Source of the DNA: Armatimonadetes bacterium UBA5829
GTDB taxonomy: Bacteria > Armatimonadota > UBA5829
Direction of reading: 5' to 3'
Length of the DNA stretch: 6,426 nucleotides
Assembly: GCA_002431715.1 (NCBI GenBank)
Contig: DJHI01000277.1
Span: 21,019 to 27,444, forward strand
Part shown: piece by piece, positions 1 through 5,969 of the stretch
Position numbering within the stretch: the first letter of the stretch is position 1
Layout: every line of letters starts with the position of its first letter
Position numbers and translations under genes: made by a program
The notes under the pieces: model-generated
The model's input: the letters and a program-made list of their open reading frames with translations, nothing else
Database searches by the model: none
Told to the model about the DNA's origin: nothing

Positions 1-228
1 GGTCTCCTTTTCTTCAAGCGCCCATGAGCCAGTGCATTCATATTTGCGATATTCCGCGCACCTCAATTCCAGCCTTGCTTTCTGCTCTTCGACATCGGAC
101 GGAATACCGCTGGGGCCTTTAATGAAATGCATCACTTCAGGATGCGAATATATCTCGAAAGCCCGCTGAGCATCTTTTTCAGGTTCCCACTCCCGGGCTA
201 TCAGTCGTTCTGTTTCAAAAACAATCAT
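1..228 (-). CDS. GNAT-family N-acetyltransferase, RimJ/RimL type (N-terminal 76 residues; 3' end outside the window)
   Basis: Translating the minus strand from the ATG at 226-228 gives 76 residues with no stop up to the window edge. The first residues, MIVFETERLIAREWEP, are the classic opening of Acetyltransf_3-type GNAT proteins (ETERL-x-(L/A)R, first beta strand). Then come a helix around residues 17-33 (DAQRAFEIYSHPEVMHF) and the start of the central sheet at residues 67-76 (GSWALEEKET), where family members continue into acetyl-CoA-binding motif A. Motif A lies outside the window, so catalytic competence cannot be judged. Known members transfer acetyl from acetyl-CoA to ribosomal protein N termini, antibiotics or small amines; the substrate here is unknown. 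An in-frame TAA two codons upstream makes this ATG the only possible start. No strong Shine-Dalgarno precedes it. It follows the 269-754 gene by 40 bp on the same strand, so co-transcription is likely. Confidence 0.82.
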   Translation of the reverse strand, partial: MIVFETERLIAREWEPEKDAQRAFEIYSHPEVMHFIKGPSGIPSDVEEQKARLELRCAEYRKYECTGSWALEEKET

Positions 229-268
229 AATTTATATGTTCTGTCTTTAGCGGGTGGATAATGTCAGT

Positions 269-754
269 TCATTGCAAATCTTCAACAGGGAGAATGACTG
301 CAAGATCATTTTCTACATTTACACCGTACTTAGATGCAATCATAGCTATATGTATGCCGAATGAAGATCGTAATTCTCCTAAAGCTGAAAAAAATATCCA
401 TCCAGCATAATGTCCATAGCTGTGTGCATTCTCAACAATAGTATTTTCTGGGTCTTCAATGTGGTTGAGAAATTTGCGGCAGGCAGCACGCATTGCTCTC
501 AGGTGATCTGATAGACTGCTAGACTTGTCCAGTTCTTGTATACTGGCTGTGAGAAAATCACGTATGCTAAGCACGGAGTGGACGCAATGTTCAGGAATTT
601 CCAACTCACTTGGTGAGTAAAGAACTCGTCTGTCTTCCAAATATGTTACAATACGCCTTGCCAACTCTTGTTCTGATTTAGATGGGTTCCACGAAATGCC
701 GAAAATGGGACAGGAGATACCGGTTATTTTTGATGCGATTTCTTTGTAATTCAT
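269..754 (-). CDS. Conserved hypothetical protein, DUF6650-like (161 aa, start corrected)
   Basis: The open frame extends back to an ATG at 811, but that codon lies in an AT-rich repeat and lacks a ribosome-binding site. The ATG at 752-754 has GGAGG at 761-765 with a 6-nt spacer, so I start there, giving 161 residues. The protein begins MNYKEIASKITGISCPIFGI, then SWNPSKSEQELARRIVTYLE, and continues with DRRVLYSPSELEIPEHCVHS at 41-60. I recall this combination from the family named DUF6650, whose function is unknown. A helical middle (residues 60-98, with HLRAMRAACRKFL) leads to a C-terminal part containing HSYGHYAGWIFFSALGELRS (111-130). No signal peptide or metal-binding motif is evident. 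Soluble and cytoplasmic location is inferred. It lies 73 bp after secA and 40 bp before the GNAT gene, all on one strand. Sampled lines are about 35-45% G+C, below secA. No function is assigned; family membership is from memory. Confidence 0.82.
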   Translation of the reverse strand: MNYKEIASKITGISCPIFGISWNPSKSEQELARRIVTYLEDRRVLYSPSELEIPEHCVHSVLSIRDFLTASIQELDKSSSLSDHLRAMRAACRKFLNHIEDPENTIVENAHSYGHYAGWIFFSALGELRSSFGIHIAMIASKYGVNVENDLAVILPVEDLQ

Positions 755-758
755 TATA

Positions 759-766
759 CTCCTCCC
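759..766 (-). promoter_or_regulatory. Strong ribosome-binding site fixing the start of the DUF6650-like gene
   Basis: On the minus strand the bases are GGGAGGAG, with the GGAGG core at 761-765, followed six bases later by ATG at 754. It is the best Shine-Dalgarno in the window. It decides against the upstream ATG at 811, which would add 19 residues (MNSELHSSLYALVFLGRSI) that do not resemble the family's N terminus. Confidence 0.85.
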
Positions 767-802
767 TAGAAATACCAAGGCATATAAGCTAGAATGTAGC
801 TC

Positions 803-823
803 AGAATTCATAATTCAAAATTC
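803..823. repeat. Three degenerate tandem heptamers, ANAATTC
   Basis: The plus strand reads AGAATTC, ATAATTC and AAAATTC end to end. These are three 7-bp units identical except at the second base. They sit just after the secA stop codon (828-830), in the gap before the DUF6650-like gene. The layout resembles the short heptameric tandem repeats known from cyanobacterial intergenic regions, but three units in AT-rich DNA could arise by chance. Confidence 0.55.
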
Positions 824-827
824 TTAG

Positions 828-3800
828 TTATTCTCCCAGTTTGCCCATACAGCACTTCTTGAATTTCTTACCACTGCCGCACGGACATGGGTCGTTGCGG
901 CCTATCTTGCCGTGTTTGCCCTTTATATTGGCTGCCAGCCGAGCCATCTGGGCCTGGCCGTCCCCCATTCCCTGAGGGCCTTCGGCGGACATTTCGACCA
1001 GATTATCATATGTAAGGCGTCTGCGCCGCGGAGGTTCCTGTGTCTGGACGCGATACATGATCTTGGCCATATCTTCCTGCACGCTGTCGAGCATCGTCTG
1101 GAAGAGGTCATATGCCTCTTTTTTGTATTCCACCAATGGGTCGCGCTGAGCATATCCGCGCAGGCCGATACCTTCACGCAGGAAGTCCATTGCATCAAGG
1201 TGATCGATCCACTTACGGTTGATCATATCAAGAGCTACATGCCGCTCGATATCGCGCATAAGCTCGACGCCGATCTCCTGCTCCTTGGCCTCATAGCTCT
1301 TATCGACAATCTCATCGAGCATATCCGTGAGGTCTTCTCGGCTCTTGCCTCTGAGGTTGCCCGGCTCTACATAAAGCTCCAGCGGCAGGAACTCATTTAC
1401 ATAGTTGAACAGGCCTTCGTTGTCCCACTCATTAGCTGTTAAGCCCTCGGGCCAGAACATATTGATGGCAGACTCCATTGTCTCATAGAGGTAGCCTATG
1501 ACAGTCGATCTCAGGTCGGCTCCCTCTAGGATGCGGCGGCGCTCTTTGTAGATAGTCTCGCGCTGGACGTTCATTACGTCGTCATATTCGAGAACGTGCT
1601 TTCTAGCCTCGAAATGGTGCATCTCGACTTTCTTCTGTGCTCTCTCGATAGCTTTCGAGAGAACTTTCCCAAGACCGCCCTCATGCTCGATGGCTTCATG
1701 TTCCTGCCAGCTCTGGAACATCCAGGAGCCCGATTTATCGCCAAATAAGCGCATAAGCTCGTCTTCAAAGGATACGAAGAACTTCGATGCGCCCGGGTCA
1801 CCCTGTCTGCCTGAACGGCCTCTGAGCTGGTTATCGATACGGCGGCTTTCATGCCTCTCGGTGCCGATTATGTAGAGTCCGCCGCGTTCGATTACATTCA
1901 GTGTCTTGGGGGTCCTTTGCGCTTCCTCATATTTGTCGGGGTTAGTCTGCTTCCAGGAACCCATATCCCAGGTCAGGTCGGCTGAATCGAATGGCTGGAG
2001 TTCGTCGGGATTGTCATCGAAATCAGCCTCTTCTTGATCGGAAAGTTTCGAACCGCCGAGTATGATGTCTACACCACGGCCTGCCATGTTGGTAGCAATG
2101 GTCACCGCGCCGCGTCGGCCAGCCTGCGCGATAATCTGCGCCTCCATCTCATGGAATTTGGCGTTCAAGACATTGTGAACGATCCCTTCCTTCAAAGCCT
2201 CATGAAGTTTATCAATCCCTCTGGGGCTTATGGAGAGAATGGATGCAAGCTCGGAGATATTTCCATCGCTGAGCATGTTGAGGTCAACGCCCAGCCTTTT
2301 CGCTAACCTGCCGAAATTGTTGATTGCGATAGTCTCGAATTTGGAGTTGATGAGATTAAAAAGCTCCTGCTTTTCGTCATTTCCGATTTCCTTGTCTGAT
2401 TCGAGCCTCGAACGTAGAATAATCGTGGCTGCAAGGAGTTGGAGCCTCTCGGACAGGAGCCTTTCGCTGACGCGTTCTGAAACCTCAATCGATCTAGTTC
2501 CTACCAATACCGGCTGCTCGCGCGTATAGGCTTTTAGAATTTCTGTAATGATGCCTCTGAACTTTGCTTCTTCAGTCTTGAATATCACATCCGGCATATC
2601 TCTGCGGATTACAGGCCGGTTTGTCGGGATTTCAACCACATCCAGCGCATAAATCTTGCGGAACTCGTCTTCTTCCGTCATAGCGGTACCGGTCATGCCG
2701 GCAAGTTTATCATAAAGTCGGAAGTAGTTCTGATAAGTGATGGTCGCCAGGGTCTGGTTCTCTTCCTCTACCGGAACGCCTTCTTTTGCTTCAACAGCCT
2801 GATGCAGGCCATCGCTCCATCTTCTACCGAACATCAACCTGCCCGTGAACTCGTCGACGATTATGACCTGGCCGTCCTTGACCACATAGTCGATGTCCTT
2901 CCTGAAGACCGCATGGGCCTTGAGAGCGGCGTTCACGTACTGGTTCATCTCGAGGTTTTCGGGGTCGGCGAGGTTCCCGCAGCCCGTAATCTCCTCGACC
3001 TTACGTGTGCCATCTTCAGTGAGCATGGCCGTTTTGGCCTTCTCTTCAATCGTATAATCGCGGTCTTTAGCGAGCCTTCGGACGACCTTATCCATCTTAT
3101 AATACATATCGCTTGAGCGGTTGCCCGGTCCTGAGATGATGAGCGGTGTTCTGGCTTCGTCGATCAGGATGGAGTCCACCTCGTCGACTATGGCATAATG
3201 CAGTTCTCGCTGAACCAGATCCTCGGCGCGGAAAGCCATATTGTCGCGCAGATAATCGAAACCGAACTCATGGTTGGTTCCATAAGTGATATCGCAGGCA
3301 TAGGCCTCTCTTCGAGTTATCGGGCGAAGTTTGTCCCAGCCGGCGGGAGTTTCAGCAACATAGTCCTGATCAAAGAAATATGAGTTGCCGCTCGTACCAC
3401 TCTCAGCGCTTTGACCATGGATAGAACCCACCGATAAACCGAGGAAATTATATAGAGGGCCGTTCAATACTGTATGGTATTTTGAAAGGAAGTCGTTGAC
3501 CGTAACCAAGTGCGCTCCTTTGCCGGTCAGCGCATTCAGGTAGAGCGGAAGAGTTGCAGTAAGGGTTTTACCTTCACCGGTTTTCATCTCGGAGATTCTG
3601 CCCTGATGAAGCACCATCCCGCCGATCAACTGCACATCAAAAGCCCGCTGACCGAGTGTGCGTATACCGGCCTCGCGAACCAGGGCGAATGCTTCGACCA
3701 GCAGGTCGTCAACGGTTTCTCCGTTGGCAAGACGCTCTCTGAACTCATCTGTTTTGGCCTTGAACTGATCGTCAGCCAGGGCTTTCATCTGTGGTTCGAG

Positions 3801-3878
3801 AGCATTTATCTTCTCAACAACCTTGCGGAATTTCTTTATTTCACGCTCGTTGGCGCTAAAGAGCTGTAGAATGTTCAT
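828..3878 (-). CDS. secA: SecA, preprotein translocase motor ATPase, with extra domain in NBD2
   Basis: SecA is the ATPase that pushes unfolded preproteins through SecYEG at the inner membrane. The protein has 1016 residues, against 901 in E. coli and 841 in B. subtilis. Visible landmarks, in order: Walker A TGEGKT (100-105, Lys104); ITYGTNHEFGFDYLRDNM (197-214); Walker B VDEVDSILIDEARTPLIISG (231-250); preprotein cross-linking domain (about 251-378); QNYFRLYDKLAGMTGTAM (383-400); NBD2 beginning near 455; an extra segment at about 478-564; motif V TNMAGRGVDIILGG (596-609); motif VI QLRGRSGRQGD (684-694); scaffold helix LEYDDVMNVQRETIYKERRR (763-782); two-helix-finger region (890-930); and a zinc-binding SEC-C tail (Cys998, Cys1000, Cys1009, Cys1010; CxCx8CC), which binds SecB or ribosomes in known SecAs. 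The start is supported by GAGG at 3886-3889, 7 nt upstream of the ATG. Oddities are the insertion, altered motif Ia (ND-FLSKYHTV) and GRGVDI instead of the usual GRGTDI. All core nucleotide-binding motifs are intact, so it is probably functional and essential. Confidence 0.98.
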   Translation of the reverse strand: MNILQLFSANEREIKKFRKVVEKINALEPQMKALADDQFKAKTDEFRERLANGETVDDLLVEAFALVREAGIRTLGQRAFDVQLIGGMVLHQGRISEMKTGEGKTLTATLPLYLNALTGKGAHLVTVNDFLSKYHTVLNGPLYNFLGLSVGSIHGQSAESGTSGNSYFFDQDYVAETPAGWDKLRPITRREAYACDITYGTNHEFGFDYLRDNMAFRAEDLVQRELHYAIVDEVDSILIDEARTPLIISGPGNRSSDMYYKMDKVVRRLAKDRDYTIEEKAKTAMLTEDGTRKVEEITGCGNLADPENLEMNQYVNAALKAHAVFRKDIDYVVKDGQVIIVDEFTGRLMFGRRWSDGLHQAVEAKEGVPVEEENQTLATITYQNYFRLYDKLAGMTGTAMTEEDEFRKIYALDVVEIPTNRPVIRRDMPDVIFKTEEAKFRGIITEILKAYTREQPVLVGTRSIEVSERVSERLLSERLQLLAATIILRSRLESDKEIGNDEKQELFNLINSKFETIAINNFGRLAKRLGVDLNMLSDGNISELASILSISPRGIDKLHEALKEGIVHNVLNAKFHEMEAQIIAQAGRRGAVTIATNMAGRGVDIILGGSKLSDQEEADFDDNPDELQPFDSADLTWDMGSWKQTNPDKYEEAQRTPKTLNVIERGGLYIIGTERHESRRIDNQLRGRSGRQGDPGASKFFVSFEDELMRLFGDKSGSWMFQSWQEHEAIEHEGGLGKVLSKAIERAQKKVEMHHFEARKHVLEYDDVMNVQRETIYKERRRILEGADLRSTVIGYLYETMESAINMFWPEGLTANEWDNEGLFNYVNEFLPLELYVEPGNLRGKSREDLTDMLDEIVDKSYEAKEQEIGVELMRDIERHVALDMINRKWIDHLDAMDFLREGIGLRGYAQRDPLVEYKKEAYDLFQTMLDSVQEDMAKIMYRVQTQEPPRRRRLTYDNLVEMSAEGPQGMGDGQAQMARLAANIKGKHGKIGRNDPCPCGSGKKFKKCCMGKLGE
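2187..2447 (-). other. Extra helical segment of about 87 residues inserted in SecA NBD2
   Basis: In ordinary SecA the NBD2 opening (P-V-L-V-G-T-x-S-I-E-x-S-E ... L) runs almost directly into (A)GIxHNVLNAK. Here VGTRSIEVSERVSERLLSER (459-478) is separated from EGIVHNVLNAKFHEMEAQII (564-583) by roughly residues 478-564. The segment looks mainly alpha-helical: a leucine- and isoleucine-rich helix (479-495), a helix with DEKQELFNLINSKFETIAIN (501-520), a GRLAKRLGVDLNM stretch, and a last amphipathic helix (RGIDKLHEALKE) feeding back into the conserved fold. The reading frame is continuous and flanking motifs are intact, so it is part of the protein and not a frameshift. Boundaries are approximate, judged from remembered SecA sequences. 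Confidence 0.8.
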
Positions 3879-3906
3879 CCCAATTCCTCATCGAATAACA
3901 CACGAA

Positions 3907-3941
3907 GAGGGAAACGTCGGGTAATACCCGCAGCTTCCCTC
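3907..3941 (-). promoter_or_regulatory. Hairpin in the secA mRNA leader
   Basis: Read on the secA sense strand, 3941 down to 3907 folds as GAGGGAAGC paired with GTTTCCCTC (9 bp, one G·U), a 2x2 internal loop (TG opposite AC), then CGGGT paired with ACCCG closing an ATT triloop. On the opposite strand the wobble pair becomes an A/C mismatch, so the fold is better in the secA orientation. The hairpin ends 28 nt before the secA ATG, leaving the Shine-Dalgarno (3886-3889) free. It is not followed by a U-run, so it is not a simple intrinsic terminator. A role in mRNA stability or translational control of secA is inferred. Confidence 0.6.
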
Positions 3942-3971
3942 GAATACTAAAAGGGGTCTATTTATGTATGT

Positions 3972-4000
3972 ACGATATCACAACAAAGTTCCCAAGTCAA
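3972..4000 (-). promoter_or_regulatory. Probable sigma70-type promoter of secA
   Basis: On the minus strand TTGACT (plus-strand 3995-4000) is followed after exactly 17 bp by TATCGT (3972-3977). The bases just before the -10 are TGA, giving an extended -10 TGn element. The predicted transcription start is near 3965, which makes a leader of about 87 nt that contains the hairpin at 3907-3941. No other promoter of this quality was seen on this strand in the 268-bp divergent gap. Confidence 0.6.
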
Positions 4001-4068
4001 TTAAACGAGCGTGGAGAATCAGCCAGATGTAATCAATCTTATCAACACTTGTATCTGCAAAACCATTA

Positions 4069-4080
4069 GCTTTTGAAAGC
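4069..4080. promoter_or_regulatory. Inverted repeat in the -35 region of the plus-strand unit
   Basis: GCTTT-TG-AAAGC is a perfect 5-bp inverted repeat with a 2-bp centre. It lies about where the -35 element should be for the TATAAT at 4091-4096. It may be an operator or activator site that compensates for the lack of a good -35 hexamer. Short AT-rich dyads are common by chance, so this is tentative. Confidence 0.3.
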
Positions 4081-4090
4081 CTGGATGCAC

Positions 4091-4096
4091 TATAAT
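4091..4096 (+). promoter_or_regulatory. Probable -10 element of the glycosidase-like gene
   Basis: A perfect TATAAT lies 50 bp before the ATG at 4147, predicting transcription from about 4103 and a leader of roughly 44 nt. No good -35 hexamer is found 16-18 bp upstream. A TTGAAA at 4073-4078 is only 12 bp away, too close. This fits a weak or activator-dependent promoter. The two dyads on either side (4069-4080 and 4105-4114) are placed where regulators commonly bind. Confidence 0.45.
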
Positions 4097-4104
4097 GTCA
4101 ACTG

Positions 4105-4114
4105 TAGTCGACTA
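4105..4114. promoter_or_regulatory. 10-bp perfect palindrome near the transcription start
   Basis: TAGTCGACTA reads the same on both strands and begins about two bases after the predicted transcription start of the plus-strand unit. A palindrome here is a typical position for a repressor operator. No second copy was noticed in the window, and no regulator gene is visible, so the function is inferred only from position. Confidence 0.3.
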
Positions 4115-4146
4115 GATCCACATACATCGTTCAAGGGGAAATAAGT

Positions 4147-5931
4147 ATGGTTTATATTTTGCTTGCTGTAATCATTTTCACTATGCAGCCTGCAAATGCT
4201 GATAGTTCGGCTGATTCCACAAATAAGATCGATACATTCAGCGATACCTGGGTGGGCTGTGATGCTCTTGGTCGCAAGCTGCCGACATATAACGAGGTCG
4301 GGCTACCCAGACAAGATAGATATGTCGGAGTCTTTTACTTCCTATGGCTTGGCGCACATAATAAAGGCGGGCCTTATGATATCACTAAGATTCTGGCTCA
4401 GGACCCTGATGCGATGCAAAAGAAGGACAGCCCACTTTGGGGGTCGATGCATGCGCCTCACCTTTGGGGAGAGTCGATATTCGGATATTACAAATCGGAC
4501 GATGAGTATGTGATCAGAAAACACGCCCAGATGCTATCTGATGCTGGTGTTGATGTTATAATTTTTGATGTCTCCAATAATGCTACTTATAAAAACAATT
4601 ACATGACGCTCTTGCGTGTTTTCTCGGATGTGAGAAAGCAAGGTGGAAAAACCCCGCAGGTGGCTTTTTTATGTCCGTTTGGGGATCCATCGAAAGTGGT
4701 TGCCGAGTTATACAAAGACCTCTATGAGCCTGCTCTATATCCTGGCCTCTGGTTTCGTTGGGAAGGCAAACCATTAATTATGGCTGATCCTGCCTATTGT
4801 GCAGATTTAGGCAATTTTTTCACTTTTCGCAAACCGCAGCCCAGTTACTTTGTCGGGCCTACAAAACCTGATATGTGGAGCTGGCTCGAAGTATACCCTC
4901 AGCATGTTTTTAAGAACTCCAAAGGCGAAAAAGAGCAGATGTCGGTCGGAGTTGCGCAGAATGCTGTCGATGGACGGCTGGCATGTCTTAGCGATCCGAA
5001 TTCGCTTGGCCGCAGCTATCATAACGGCGCAAAATCCAATGATCCTAGCGCCGTACTATACGGCTACAATTTTGCCGAGCAATGGGAACGAGCGCTTAAG
5101 GAAGACCCCAAGTTCATATTCGTCACCGGTTGGAACGAATGGCAGGCCGGCAGATTTGATGAGTTCAATGGAGTAAAGAAACCGGTTATGTTCGTCGATG
5201 AGTTCGATCAGGAGCACAGCCGTGACATTGAGCCGATGAAAGGTGGCCATGGTGACAACTACTACTATCAGTTGGCTTCGTATATCCGAAAATTCAAGGG
5301 AGTCCGCAAGCCCCCAATCTCAAAGAAGCCGAGGACTATCCTTCTTGACAAAGGCTTCACGCAGTGGGCAAAAGTCGAACCAGAGTATCGAGATGATGCA
5401 GGAGACACGGCTCAACGAAATCACCCCGGTTTTAATAATTTCACTCAATACATCAACACAACAGGGCGCAACGATATTGTACTAACTAAGATCGCAGTAG
5501 ATAAAAGCAATATTTATTTTTATGTGCGCACCCGTGATGTGCTGACCGATCCAATTGAGAGTAAGAATTGGATGCTCCTATTGATCGATGCAGACATGAA
5601 CCATGCCACCGGCTGGAATGGTTACGATTACATTCTCAATCTTGTAGTAGAAAACAGAAACGGACTTCACGGGATCATAATGGCTAATGAAGGCGGAACA
5701 TGGAATTGGAAATCCGTCGGGCGCATTAAGTTGGTGATACAGGATAATGAGCTTCAGTTTGCCGTTCCCAGAGAACTATTGAACCTTGCAGAGAATAACT
5801 ATAACCTCAGTTTCGATTTCAAATGGGCAGACAATATTTCCGATTCGGGGAATATTGTTGATATGCTCGACAATGGCGATGTCGCACCGAATGGAAGGTT
5901 TAGTTATAGATTTTTAGCTGATTACAGATAG
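4147..5931 (+). CDS. Secreted glycosidase-like protein: GH99/WbsX-like barrel plus C-terminal CBM9/DOMON-like domain
   Basis: A 594-residue protein. Residues 2-12 are hydrophobic and end at ANA (16-18), a plausible signal-peptidase site, although the n-region has no Lys or Arg. An in-frame TAG at 4105-4107 and no other start codon after it make ATG 4147 the only start; GGGGA lies 7 nt upstream. Residues about 55-387 resemble the GH99/WbsX-like (beta/alpha)8 group: RYVGVFYFLWLG (58-69), HAPHLWGESIFGYYKSDDEY (102-121), DAGVDVIIFDVSN (132-144), and VTGWNEWQAGRFDEF (326-340), where Glu331 of WNEW is a candidate active-site acid. Next is IEPMKGGHGDNYYYQL (361-376), typical of this uncharacterised subgroup as I remember it. 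Residues about 395-594 are beta-rich, with W475-D494 (LLLIDADMNHATGW) resembling CBM9/DOMON-type sugar-binding folds. It probably cleaves or binds a polysaccharide outside the cytoplasm. The substrate is unknown. It heads an operon with the next gene. Confidence 0.85.
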   Translation: MVYILLAVIIFTMQPANADSSADSTNKIDTFSDTWVGCDALGRKLPTYNEVGLPRQDRYVGVFYFLWLGAHNKGGPYDITKILAQDPDAMQKKDSPLWGSMHAPHLWGESIFGYYKSDDEYVIRKHAQMLSDAGVDVIIFDVSNNATYKNNYMTLLRVFSDVRKQGGKTPQVAFLCPFGDPSKVVAELYKDLYEPALYPGLWFRWEGKPLIMADPAYCADLGNFFTFRKPQPSYFVGPTKPDMWSWLEVYPQHVFKNSKGEKEQMSVGVAQNAVDGRLACLSDPNSLGRSYHNGAKSNDPSAVLYGYNFAEQWERALKEDPKFIFVTGWNEWQAGRFDEFNGVKKPVMFVDEFDQEHSRDIEPMKGGHGDNYYYQLASYIRKFKGVRKPPISKKPRTILLDKGFTQWAKVEPEYRDDAGDTAQRNHPGFNNFTQYINTTGRNDIVLTKIAVDKSNIYFYVRTRDVLTDPIESKNWMLLLIDADMNHATGWNGYDYILNLVVENRNGLHGIIMANEGGTWNWKSVGRIKLVIQDNELQFAVPRELLNLAENNYNLSFDFKWADNISDSGNIVDMLDNGDVAPNGRFSYRFLADYR

Positions 5932-5969
5932 GCATTATCTTCTACGAACCCGAAAAGGATGAAATACAA

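Noticed and set aside
803..826. AGAATT/AATTCT dyad as terminator for secA
   Set aside because: The stem is only 6 bp, AT-only apart from one pair, with no U-tract. The symmetry follows from the heptamer repeat.
912..1442. Long open frame (176 codons) on the plus strand within secA
   Set aside because: It lies fully antisense to the conserved C-terminal half of secA, has no ribosome-binding site or recognisable domain, and is a by-product of secA codon usage. The same holds for the other antisense frames between 1690 and 3869.
3844..3892. Possible 11-codon upstream ORF (ATG at 3890-3892 on the minus strand) overlapping the secA start
   Set aside because: The ATG sits within the bases forming the secA Shine-Dalgarno and has no ribosome-binding site of its own, and the peptide MRNWDEHSTAL has no leader-peptide character.
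3907..3941. Leader hairpin as an intrinsic terminator
   Set aside because: Neither strand has a T-run directly after the stem, and the position between two divergent promoters leaves no upstream gene to terminate.
4073..4096. TTGAAA (4073-4078) as -35 partner of TATAAT (4091-4096)
   Set aside because: The spacer is only 12 bp, far from the 16-18 bp required.
5922..5969. N-terminal extension of the URO-D-like protein upstream of GTG 5970
   Set aside because: The frame is open back to 5922, but it contains no ATG, GTG or TTG with a ribosome-binding site. An ATG at 5959 is out of frame and stops after four codons.
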